Shown: positions 34,931 to 42,123 of the stretch, piece by piece | Position numbering within the stretch: position 1 is the stretch's first letter | Layout: each line of letters starts with the position of its first letter | NCBI RefSeq assembly: GCF_900102545.1 | Contig: NZ_FNBN01000001.1 | Span: 1,601,125-1,665,124, forward strand | Reading direction: 5' to 3' | DNA length: 64,000 bases | From: Chitinophaga filiformis | GTDB lineage: Bacteria > Bacteroidota > Bacteroidia > Chitinophagales > Chitinophagaceae | Program-made: the position numbers and the translations under genes | Notes under the pieces: generated by a model | The model's database searches: none | Told to the model about the DNA's origin: nothing | What the model saw: the letters and a program-made list of their open reading frames with translations, nothing else

Positions 34931-35991
34931 GGTTTTTCTGTAGCGGTAACAACAACATTTGGGCGTACACGGCGCCTGATTTCAGGAATAAAAAACTCGG
35001 CCACGAGCAATAACAGGCTGATAGCCAGGAAATACTGGTAGTAACTGTTATAGTCTGTGAAGATGTTTTCTCCGAATTCTTTCTGTTCCATGCTATCTAT
35101 CTTCTGTACCAGGGAATTCACCACCTCTTCAGTATTGTTGTCGAGATGTTCATAAATACCTCTTCCGGCAGCGGCGATGGACTTCAGTTCATCTTCGTTC
35201 AGTTTGGAAATAACGGTATTGCCTTCCTTGTCTTTTTTGTAGGTACCTGTTTCCGGGTCTGGTAAGGGAGAACCTGTGGGAGAACCTATACCGATGGTAT
35301 TGATCACAACACCGTTGTCGAAAGCCATATTGGCTTTTGAGATAGCCGCTTCGTCATGGTCTTCCCCATCGGAGATGATAATGAGGGCCTTATGTTTCCT
35401 TTCCTTTTTATTAAAAGCATCATTGCTGACCTGGATAGCCTGTCCGATAGCGGTACCCTGTGTAGGGATCATTTCTGGTCCTACGGTAGACAGGTACATC
35501 TTTGCGGCAGAGTAATCAATAGTCAGCGGCATCTGGAGATAAGCGTTGCCGGCGAATACCACCAGGCCTACACGGTCATTATCCAGTTTGTCGGCCAGTT
35601 TGGAGATGAGCTGCTTGGCCCTGGTCAGACGGTCAGGTTTTACATCACCTGCCAGCATACTCTTGCTGACATCCAGAGCGATCACCACATCTACTCCTTT
35701 CCGGGTGATCTTTTCCATCCGGCTACCCTTTTGAATATTGGCAAGGCCAATTACTCCGAAAAGGAAAGCGAGGAAGATCAGCAGGAAACGGAAGGTGAAG
35801 CGCCTGCGGGAATAGCCGGTAAATAATTTCTCTACAAGTACAGGGTCACCCAGTCTGCGAACGGAACGTCTTTTCCACCAGGATATGCTGAGGAAAGCCA
35901 GTTGCAGTACCAGTAACAGGACCAGTGCCCATAAGTATTCACTATGCTGAAAACGTAACATCATCCAATAAAGATTTCTTCTGCCCGTCAT
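34927..35991 (-). CDS. batB: BatB-like von Willebrand A protein
   Basis: The 354-residue membrane protein has two N-terminal transmembrane helices (~18-35, ~65-83), a VWA domain (~98-290) with a full MIDAS site (DVSKSM, QGTAIG, SDGEDHD), and a C-terminal helix (~316-334). This is the BatB pattern, and batC follows with a 4-nt overlap. Bat proteins are linked to aerotolerance and envelope stress in Bacteroides and Leptospira; the mechanism is unsettled. batA, batD and batE, usual neighbours, are absent. Alternative starts at Met10/11 are possible. Confidence 0.88.
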   Translation of the reverse strand: MTGRRNLYWMMLRFQHSEYLWALVLLLVLQLAFLSISWWKRRSVRRLGDPVLVEKLFTGYSRRRFTFRFLLIFLAFLFGVIGLANIQKGSRMEKITRKGVDVVIALDVSKSMLAGDVKPDRLTRAKQLISKLADKLDNDRVGLVVFAGNAYLQMPLTIDYSAAKMYLSTVGPEMIPTQGTAIGQAIQVSNDAFNKKERKHKALIIISDGEDHDEAAISKANMAFDNGVVINTIGIGSPTGSPLPDPETGTYKKDKEGNTVISKLNEDELKSIAAAGRGIYEHLDNNTEEVVNSLVQKIDSMEQKEFGENIFTDYNSYYQYFLAISLLLLVAEFFIPEIRRRVRPNVVVTATEKP

Positions 35992-36327
35992 GAGGGAGAC
36001 CGGACACAGGGATCAAATATAATTTTTTTAGTACGTTTTACCTCATATGTAGGTGGTGATTTAGGAGTTTTTTAACGCTATAGTGAACCGGAGGGATGGT
36101 AACGAAGCAGTTACCGGGGTTGTATAGTTGAAAAAAGAAGAAAAGGCGCGGAAGTGGGAGTGATTGTGGGCGGACGGCCTAATGCTAAGCACTTCAGACT
36201 GTGAGATTCTTTCTGATAAAGAGTTGAGCCCTAGTTGATTGACACTGGCAAATATGTGAGTAGTATGATTTTTTGTGTCCCCAATCGATAATTGACTATG
36301 GCAACTATTTAAAACAGGCATAAAAAA
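35992..36327. other. Intergenic stretch upstream of batB
   Basis: Apart from the batB promoter element, no gene or RNA was recognised; a weak frame at 36061-36321 has no protein-like features. Confidence 0.4.
36014..36021 (-). promoter_or_regulatory. Promoter -7 element (TATATTTG) of batB
   Basis: Exact TAnnTTTG match on the minus strand, 22 nt upstream of the first batB ATG. Confidence 0.5.
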
Positions 36328-36366
36328 GCCATAGTTCAGCAGGTATTTGACCTGTTCAACTATGGC
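36328..36366 (-). terminator. Terminator of the beta-lactamase gene
   Basis: On the minus strand the arms GCCATAGTT and AACTATGGC, with an inner CAGGT/ACCTG stem, are followed by TTTTTT. Confidence 0.88.
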
Positions 36367-36382
36367 ACTTAATAGTTTATTA

Positions 36383-37192
36383 TTATTTCATTCCTTCCAT
36401 ATAACCGGCATCTTTCAGCAGGTTTTTCAGGAGGTTCATACGAACGTTCCGGATATCCAGGGATTTATTTTCTGTGTCGAAATTCAGGACAAAGAAAGTA
36501 GGATGACCATTCTCTTCGATCCAACCAGTTATCCAGGCGATGGTTTTAGGACCCACCGTGGCCATACCGGTTTTGTAGCGCAGCTCATATTTATCTGTTT
36601 TCTCCATCAGCATAATGGCGCGTACCCATTGCATGGTCAGCTTATGGAAAGGCAGCTGATCGAAATACAGTTTCTTGACAAAGCCAAGTTCTTCATCCGG
36701 AGAGATCTGCAGGCTGTTGTCGAGCCAGAAAGTATCTATGCGGCTGATCTTCATATTGCCATACTTAACAGTGTCCAGCCAGTGCTGCATGACAGGTTTG
36801 CCGATGCGACGAGCTACTTCCTGGTAGTAGGGAACAGCTGACAGCTGGAAAGCCTGTTTCATACTAAGGGATTGGTTCCATTCAGGAACAGAACGTACAA
36901 TGCCATCCCATGGAATAACAGTAGCGGTGTCTTTCAGTACGCCGGTTTCAAGGCCTACAAGAGAGTTGAAGATCTTGAACGTGGAGGCCGGCACGAAACG
37001 TTCCTTTGCCCTGTCAATATTATATACCTTGAAGGTGCCCTGGCTGTTGTTGAACAGCATAAAACATCCCTCAACCTTGTATTCAGTAAAATACTTTTCC
37101 CAGTCGTTTTCGATTTTAACGTTGTTCGGAGCGCAGGCATTTGCCAGAATGGCTACCAGCAGGAGTATCCAGCCAGTTCGTTTCATATACAT
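36383..37192 (-). CDS. Class D (OXA-type) beta-lactamase, lipoprotein
   Basis: The 269-residue protein has every class D signature: Ser70-x-x-Lys73 (ASTFK), Ser118-x-Val120 (LSAVP), Tyr144-Gly-Asn (KYGN), Trp in DTFWLD (156, region of carbamylation), and Lys207-Thr-Gly (YKTGM). A signal peptide with lipobox LANAC (Cys20) suggests a membrane-anchored periplasmic enzyme. It hydrolyses beta-lactams via an acyl-serine with carbamylated Lys73 in known members; the spectrum cannot be read from sequence. No mobile element or integron is adjacent, so it looks like an intrinsic chromosomal gene. Met3 is an equally good start. Confidence 0.92.
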   Translation of the reverse strand: MYMKRTGWILLLVAILANACAPNNVKIENDWEKYFTEYKVEGCFMLFNNSQGTFKVYNIDRAKERFVPASTFKIFNSLVGLETGVLKDTATVIPWDGIVRSVPEWNQSLSMKQAFQLSAVPYYQEVARRIGKPVMQHWLDTVKYGNMKISRIDTFWLDNSLQISPDEELGFVKKLYFDQLPFHKLTMQWVRAIMLMEKTDKYELRYKTGMATVGPKTIAWITGWIEENGHPTFFVLNFDTENKSLDIRNVRMNLLKNLLKDAGYMEGMK

Positions 37193-37205
37193 CTTTTTAG
37201 TGCTG

Positions 37206-37213
37206 CAAAAGTA
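37206..37213 (-). promoter_or_regulatory. Promoter -7 element (TACTTTTG) of the beta-lactamase gene
   Basis: Exact TAnnTTTG match 13 nt upstream of the first ATG on the minus strand. Confidence 0.45.
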
Positions 37214-37273
37214 GGTATTTAGGGTAAAGATTTGCCTAAAACCGCTTTGAGTTCGTTTTGATTTCTATATCTC

Positions 37274-37378
37274 CATATCGCTATACCGTCATTTCACCAT
37301 CACTTTAGGCTCATATATATATCGATTCGATATAGAGATGCCGGTAAAATGATATGGAAATGACGGTATTGTGATATG
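37274..37378. repeat. Imperfect inverted repeat with nested palindrome
   Basis: The arms 37274-37295 and 37357-37378 pair with few mismatches (both hold ACCGTCATTTC or its complement). The centre has the palindrome TATATCGATTCGATATA. No coding frame. Possibly a small non-autonomous element. Confidence 0.6.
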
Positions 37379-37469
37379 AAAGTGTAGGGAACAGATGCTA
37401 CCAGAAAGGAACTAAAGACGATTATCTGCCCATTTTAGTACCTGGGAAGTGGGTTTCTGGAAAAAATAA

Positions 37470-37496
37470 AAAAGGCTGGTCCGCAGACCAGCCTTT
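37470..37496 (-). terminator. Terminator of kbl
   Basis: The arms AAAGGCTGGTC and GACCAGCCTTT enclose a 4-nt loop, with a T run on the minus strand. Confidence 0.9.
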
Positions 37497-37555
37497 ACAG
37501 CTCGTTTTTGATTTTTCTGAAGCTATTTTCTAATATAGCATCCTCTACATATATA

Positions 37556-38758
37556 TTATTGTGCAATCTTTTCTTTGAGTACCCCAAGCTCTTTACCCAC
37601 TTTGGTAAAGGCTGCAATCGCCTTATCCAGGTGCGCCTGTTCATGGGCAGCGCTAAGCTGTACACGGATACGGGCCTGGCCTTTGGGCACTACGGGGAAG
37701 AAGAAGCCGATCACATAAATACCTTCTTTCAGCAGTTTATCAGCAAACTGCTGGCTCAGCACTGCATCGTACAGCATTACGGGAACGATAGGGTGGTCGC
37801 CAGGTTTGATATCGAAGCCCGCTTCCGTCATTTTGGTACGGAAGTAACGGGTGTTGTATTCCAGTTTGTCTCTGAGCGCCGTGGTAGTGCTTAACATCTT
37901 CAGTACGGAGATGGAAGCACCAACAATGCTGGGAGCTACGGAGTTGGAGAAGAGATAAGGACGGCTACGTTGACGCAGCATGTCAATGATCTCTTTCTTA
38001 CCGCTGGTGAAACCACCGGAGGCACCGCCGAGGGCTTTACCAAGGGTACCGGTAATGATATCTATACGTCCCATTACATTACGGTATTCATGGGTACCGC
38101 GACCGGTTTTACCCAGGAAGCCGGAAGAATGGCTTTCATCGATCATTACTATCGCATCGTATTTATCTGCCAGATCGCAGATCTTGTCCAGCTGGGCAAT
38201 GGTGCCGTCCATGCTGAATGACCCATCTGTTACGATGATACGGCTGCGGAGGGAGGCCGATTCCTGCAGTTTTGCCTCCAGGTCGGCCATATTGTTATGT
38301 TCGTAACGGAAACGCTGTGCTTTACAGAGGCGTACCCCGTCAATAATAGAAGCGTGGTTGAGGGCATCAGAGATGATGGCATCCTCTTCATTGAAGAGCG
38401 GTTCGAATACGCCGCCGTTGGCGTCGAAGGCTGCTGCGTAAAGGATAGTGTCTTCAGTACCAAGGAATTCTGCCAGTTTCAGTTCCAGCTCACGGTGAAT
38501 ATCCTGGGTACCACAAATGAAACGGACACTGCTCATGCCATATCCATGGGTATCAATGGCATCTTTGGCCGCCCTGATCACATCGGGATGGCTGGAAAGG
38601 CCCAGGTAGTTATTAGCACAGAAGTTAATAACGGTGTTTCCACCTACCTGAATCTCAGCACCTTGTTCAGAAGTGATCACTCTCTCGTTCTTAAAGAGTC
38701 CGGCGGAGCGTATTTCATCCAGTTCCTGTTGAAGGCGGGCAATGAATTTTTGGTTCAT
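37556..38758 (-). CDS. kbl: Glycine C-acetyltransferase (2-amino-3-ketobutyrate CoA ligase)
   Basis: The 400-residue PLP enzyme belongs to the alpha-oxoamine synthase family. It has [16 protein letters not shown], 'DDTxx'-region '[16 protein letters not shown]', [13 protein letters not shown] and the PLP-lysine motif [13 protein letters not shown]. The close match to Kbl (length ~398, SVRFICGTQ) favours glycine C-acetyltransferase over BioF. It cleaves 2-amino-3-ketobutyrate to glycine and acetyl-CoA in threonine breakdown. tdh is not adjacent. In some Bacteroidota related enzymes (SPT) make sphingolipids; Kbl-like motifs make that less likely. Confidence 0.92.
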   Translation of the reverse strand: MNQKFIARLQQELDEIRSAGLFKNERVITSEQGAEIQVGGNTVINFCANNYLGLSSHPDVIRAAKDAIDTHGYGMSSVRFICGTQDIHRELELKLAEFLGTEDTILYAAAFDANGGVFEPLFNEEDAIISDALNHASIIDGVRLCKAQRFRYEHNNMADLEAKLQESASLRSRIIVTDGSFSMDGTIAQLDKICDLADKYDAIVMIDESHSSGFLGKTGRGTHEYRNVMGRIDIITGTLGKALGGASGGFTSGKKEIIDMLRQRSRPYLFSNSVAPSIVGASISVLKMLSTTTALRDKLEYNTRYFRTKMTEAGFDIKPGDHPIVPVMLYDAVLSQQFADKLLKEGIYVIGFFFPVVPKGQARIRVQLSAAHEQAHLDKAIAAFTKVGKELGVLKEKIAQ

Positions 38759-38784
38759 AAATAGCAGATTTTGTAACCTGGTTC

Positions 38785-38792
38785 AAAGTTAT
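38785..38792 (-). promoter_or_regulatory. Promoter -7 element (TAACTTTG) of kbl
   Basis: Exact TAnnTTTG match 26 nt upstream of the kbl start on the minus strand. Confidence 0.5.
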
Positions 38793-39129
38793 GTCAATAA
38801 AAGTATTACGATTCCACCACCCATGCGGGCTTTTGTGGTGGAGCTGGAAAAAGTTTGACGGGGGTGTAACATTTGGGGACTGCTCTGCGTCATAGTAATG
38901 TCTGCACGTTGATCCTGTAGTTCGGTCTTTGTGTGGTAACGGGGTCCGGACTGAGTTTAAATTTCCGCGCTATTGAAGGATGGCAACGTGCCATGCGGGA
39001 ACTTGCCGTCCGGAAGCGATACGTGCAGAGCAACGGCGCACAGGAGATCAGTGTGGTGGAAAAGAAAGAGGAGATGAGTGGATATAAAGTAATTGTCGGA
39101 CATTAGCACTAAAATCCCGCAACACCCGG
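38793..39129. other. Intergenic stretch kbl / sigma factor
   Basis: Contains only a weak 57-codon frame (listed separately); nothing else was recognised. Confidence 0.35.
38933..39106 (+). CDS. Possible 57-residue ORF or gene remnant
   Basis: A GTG-started frame reads NFRAIEGWQRAMRELAVRKR and ends with 'ISVVEKKEEMSGYKVIVGH' just before the sigma-factor gene. The last 40 residues look protein-like, while the start is weak and no promoter was seen. It may be a decayed gene end. No family recognised. Confidence 0.25.
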   Translation: MVTGSGLSLNFRAIEGWQRAMRELAVRKRYVQSNGAQEISVVEKKEEMSGYKVIVGH

Positions 39130-39615
39130 ATGACGGAAAAGGAGTACAATCAATGCGTGGACCTGTACGCGGACAATCTCTTCCGGTTTATTGTTAAAAA
39201 TTTAGACCATACCGAGGACGCCAGAGATGTTGTACAGAATGCGTTTGAAATATTGTGGAAGCACTGTAACGATGTGCCTTTTGAAAAAGGCAAGTCATAC
39301 CTGTTTACTGTTGCCTACCACAATATGATAGATCATGTCCGTAAAGTGAAGCGTATTACGCTGGTGGATGATTTCAAAGAAGAAACGAAGATCTCCGAAC
39401 AACGGATCCATGACGCAAAAAAAGTATTGGAGAAGGCATTGGACAAACTCACGGATGTTCAGCGTTCGCTTATTCTATTAAAGGATTATGAAGGGTACAG
39501 CTATGAGGAAATAGGAGAAATTATGCAGCTAAATCCCTCACAGGTAAAGGTTTATCTGCACAGAGCCCGGTTGCACCTGAAACAGTACCTGGTGAAGATG
39601 GAAAATGTGATCTAG
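39130..39615 (+). CDS. ECF-type RNA polymerase sigma factor
   Basis: The 161-residue protein has region 2 ('LYADNLFRFIVKNLDHTEDARDVVQNAFEILWKH', 'SYLFTVAYHNMIDHVRK') and region 4 ('LDKLTDVQRSLILLKDYEGYSYEEIGEIMQLNPSQVKVYLHRAR') of standard ECF sigma factors. It is followed after 51 nt by a membrane anti-sigma protein and then an outer-membrane barrel gene, which suggests an envelope-signal regulon. Confidence 0.94.
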   Translation: MTEKEYNQCVDLYADNLFRFIVKNLDHTEDARDVVQNAFEILWKHCNDVPFEKGKSYLFTVAYHNMIDHVRKVKRITLVDDFKEETKISEQRIHDAKKVLEKALDKLTDVQRSLILLKDYEGYSYEEIGEIMQLNPSQVKVYLHRARLHLKQYLVKMENVI

Positions 39616-39666
39616 TACAGGTAAAGGGAATCAAGTAATATTGCATATTAATTATATGTCTTTGAT

Positions 39667-40815
39667 TTGGCAGTTAATATAAACATATCGAACTACGAGG
39701 AATTTCTGCTCAGCGCCGTTGATGGTGAGCTGAACGGGGAAGAAATGGCCGCATTGGAAGCCTTTATGCAGCAGCATCCGGAAGCCCGGAAAGAACTGGC
39801 GTTGCTGGAGGCCACAAAGCTGAGTCCTGACGAAGAGGTGATGTTTGATGATAAACAAGCGCTTTATAAAAATGCCGGCGTGCTGTCTGCTACAAATTAT
39901 GAACGTTTCCTGCTGAATTATGTTGATAATGAACTGAGTGTGTCTGAAAAAAGGGAGCTGGAGGCATTGATCAGCCAGTACCCTCATATACAGCGGGAGC
40001 TGTCGCTGCTGCAGGCCGCCAGATTAACGCCCGATCTTTCTGTAACATTTGGGAATAAAGCATCGCTATATAGAAGAAGGGAGCGTTCCAAAGTACGGCC
40101 GTTGTGGTGGTGGAGCGCTGCAGCAGCAGTAGTGGTAGGATTGAGTGTCTGGTTGCTTCCCGGCCAGCGTTCAGGAGAAGCTCCGCAAATGGCTGCTAAT
40201 CAGTCAGCTGCCAAAGGCGATTCTCCGGCAGCAAAACAGTCAGCGGACCAGCCGCAGCAGGCGAACACTTCATCTCTGGCAGATGCAGGTAATACTGCAG
40301 GCAAGTCCACCACGGGAGAGGTAGCAAATACCACTGCCGCCAATGAGAAAATCGAGGCAGATGTGACTGCGCAGGCTAACGGCAACACCGTTGGCAAGCC
40401 ATCCCAGGCGAATGTTATTGCGCAGAAAGGCGCCGATAACAGGATGAACAAGACGGTAGTACCTGAAACAACTGTGAGTGAAAAGCAACCACAGGAAGCC
40501 GCTATTGATCGTCTGCCAGACAACCGCCTGCCGGCATTGGCCAAACTACCGCAACCAGCATCTACTTCCGGAGAAGTAGTACAGCGACTGCAGGAAAAGA
40601 CGGAACAACAGGAAAAAATATTGGCACAAAACGTAACAGCAGTACCGGAGAAAACAGCTGTTATGGCAAATGCTGAAAAGATCAATGACGCGCCTCCTGC
40701 TCCCTCAGCGCCGACAAATGGCGAGCTGGTGGTGGCTGTGACAATGAATGGAGACAGTAAACTACTTAATGGAGTAGCGAACGTAGCCAGATTCCTGTCC
40801 CGTAAGAAGAAATAA
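39667..40815 (+). CDS. Anti-sigma-like membrane protein with duplicated N-terminal domain
   Basis: The 382-residue protein (TTG start) has two tandem ~60-residue units at ~8-66 and ~74-137, both of the form NYE-x-FLL-x2-VD-x-EL...E...LE...P...EL-x-LL-x-A and ending in F-x-x-K-x-x-LY. A transmembrane helix follows (~147-166, SAAAAVVVGLSVWLLPG), then a long Ala/Gln/Thr/Lys-rich periplasmic region. The N-terminal unit resembles cytoplasmic anti-sigma domains, so it likely sequesters the adjacent sigma factor. The duplication inside one protein is unusual. Confidence 0.82.
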   Translation: MAVNINISNYEEFLLSAVDGELNGEEMAALEAFMQQHPEARKELALLEATKLSPDEEVMFDDKQALYKNAGVLSATNYERFLLNYVDNELSVSEKRELEALISQYPHIQRELSLLQAARLTPDLSVTFGNKASLYRRRERSKVRPLWWWSAAAAVVVGLSVWLLPGQRSGEAPQMAANQSAAKGDSPAAKQSADQPQQANTSSLADAGNTAGKSTTGEVANTTAANEKIEADVTAQANGNTVGKPSQANVIAQKGADNRMNKTVVPETTVSEKQPQEAAIDRLPDNRLPALAKLPQPASTSGEVVQRLQEKTEQQEKILAQNVTAVPEKTAVMANAEKINDAPPAPSAPTNGELVVAVTMNGDSKLLNGVANVARFLSRKKK

Positions 40816-40823
40816 TCCGATGA

Positions 40824-41753
40824 ATGAACTTTTTTGATATGAAGTGTAAAGTTTTACGCTATTTATTGTTACTACTTATTGTAAGCGTTGGTGCAAGTGC
40901 CCAGACCGCCGACAGCCTGGTGGAGACTATCCAGATCAAAGGGCTGATCATCGTGAAGGGAAAGGACACGAAGGGTAAACGCATCTTTAAGGTTTACAAT
41001 GATACAGCATACGCCAGGGAGAAGTTGAAAAAGAACCTGCAAACCAGGTGGTTTGTTGTAGACCTGGGATTCAATAATTATATAGATCGCAGTGATTATA
41101 GTGGGGCCGTTGCTTTATCTTATTATGCGCCCAATGGAGTATCAGATATCTATAATAAGTCATTTACCTATTCCGCAGCTGGTTTGAATACCCTTGCACC
41201 ACGTGGAGGAAGTGCGCCGCTTACACCGTCTGAATTTAAACTGATTACCGGGAAGTCCATCAATGTTAACATCTGGCTCTTCCAGCAACGGTTGAATATT
41301 TATAAACACAAATTGAACCTGATCTATGCCTTAGGCGTTGAAATGAATAACTACCGCTTTGCGAGAAATATTACCTATGTACCAGGATACCCCACCCAGA
41401 TTATCCGCGATAATGTGAATTTTTCCAAGAATAAGTTGTTCGCTGAATACCTAAGTGTACCAGTAATGCTGAATTTCAATAGTAATCCGGCCCGCCCCTC
41501 AAGAGCGTTCAAAATGGGAATGGGAGTAATGGGGGGATACCTCGTAAAAGCCCGGACGAAACAGATCAGCAGAGAAAGGGGAAAGGAGAAAAAAGTGGAT
41601 GAATTCAACCTCAACAAGTGGAAATTAAGCCTAACGGGTGATATTGGTTATGGACCTCTCAAACTTTATGGTAATTTTGCGTTAACCCCATTGCACGATT
41701 ATGGCTTGGAACAGTATCCTTTCTCAATAGGGATACGTTTAAATAGCTTTTAA
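40824..41753 (+). CDS. Outer-membrane beta-barrel protein (PorT-like)
   Basis: The 309-residue protein has a signal peptide (to ~28, VSVGASAQ) and alternating strands with aromatic ends consistent with a small outer-membrane barrel ('WFVVDLGFNNYIDRSDYSGA', 'LNLIYALGVEMNNYRF', 'LSVPVMLNFNSNP', 'LKLYGNFALTPLHD'), ending in 'PFSIGIRLNSF' with a terminal Phe as usual for barrels. It is co-oriented with and 8 nt after the anti-sigma gene, so probably in the same operon. Specific function unknown. Confidence 0.82.
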   Translation: MNFFDMKCKVLRYLLLLLIVSVGASAQTADSLVETIQIKGLIIVKGKDTKGKRIFKVYNDTAYAREKLKKNLQTRWFVVDLGFNNYIDRSDYSGAVALSYYAPNGVSDIYNKSFTYSAAGLNTLAPRGGSAPLTPSEFKLITGKSINVNIWLFQQRLNIYKHKLNLIYALGVEMNNYRFARNITYVPGYPTQIIRDNVNFSKNKLFAEYLSVPVMLNFNSNPARPSRAFKMGMGVMGGYLVKARTKQISRERGKEKKVDEFNLNKWKLSLTGDIGYGPLKLYGNFALTPLHDYGLEQYPFSIGIRLNSF

Positions 41754-41783
41754 CGTTTTTTCGGGGGATCAAAATCTGTTAGT

Positions 41784-42029
41784 ATGCGTTCTTTTATTGC
41801 TTTTCTGGCCTGTACCGGATTTATTGTATGGGCTCATTCATGTGAGAAGAGAATTGTGGGAGTGAAAGTTTATGCCCATCATCCGGGACAAAATGATGGG
41901 TTATCATTTAATGGCCTCTCTTATGAGCGCCCCTTGTTTTTAACTCATGCGGAAACCCCTGTTGCCCTTGATGCACTTTTTGTTAATATCGAGTACGGAC
42001 CCATCGCGGAACACGACTGGAAAAGATAG
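41784..42029 (+). CDS. Small putative lipoprotein, unknown
   Basis: The 81-residue frame starts MRSFIAFLACTGFIVWAHSC, a plausible lipoprotein signal with Cys20. It then reads 'VKVYAHHPGQNDGLSFNGLSYERPLFLTH' and stops soon after. The mature part is short, so it may be a truncated gene. It follows the barrel gene by 30 nt. No family recognised. Confidence 0.45.
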   Translation: MRSFIAFLACTGFIVWAHSCEKRIVGVKVYAHHPGQNDGLSFNGLSYERPLFLTHAETPVALDALFVNIEYGPIAEHDWKR

Positions 42030-42093
42030 GCCATTGCTCATCTTTTAGTCCCTTTTAACAAATTCCTGTTGCCTCACATCCAGGCATTACCAT

Positions 42094-42101
42094 TATATTT
42101 G
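42094..42101 (+). promoter_or_regulatory. Promoter -7 element (TATATTTG) of the M16 peptidase gene
   Basis: Exact TAnnTTTG match 22 nt upstream of the ATG, with GTTG about 22 nt further upstream. Confidence 0.55.
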
Positions 42102-42123
42102 GTAAATTTTCAAAAACCAATAC

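Noticed and set aside
36061..36321. 86-codon minus-strand frame between batB and the beta-lactamase gene
   Set aside because: No promoter, no protein-like composition, and it runs into the lactamase terminator area.
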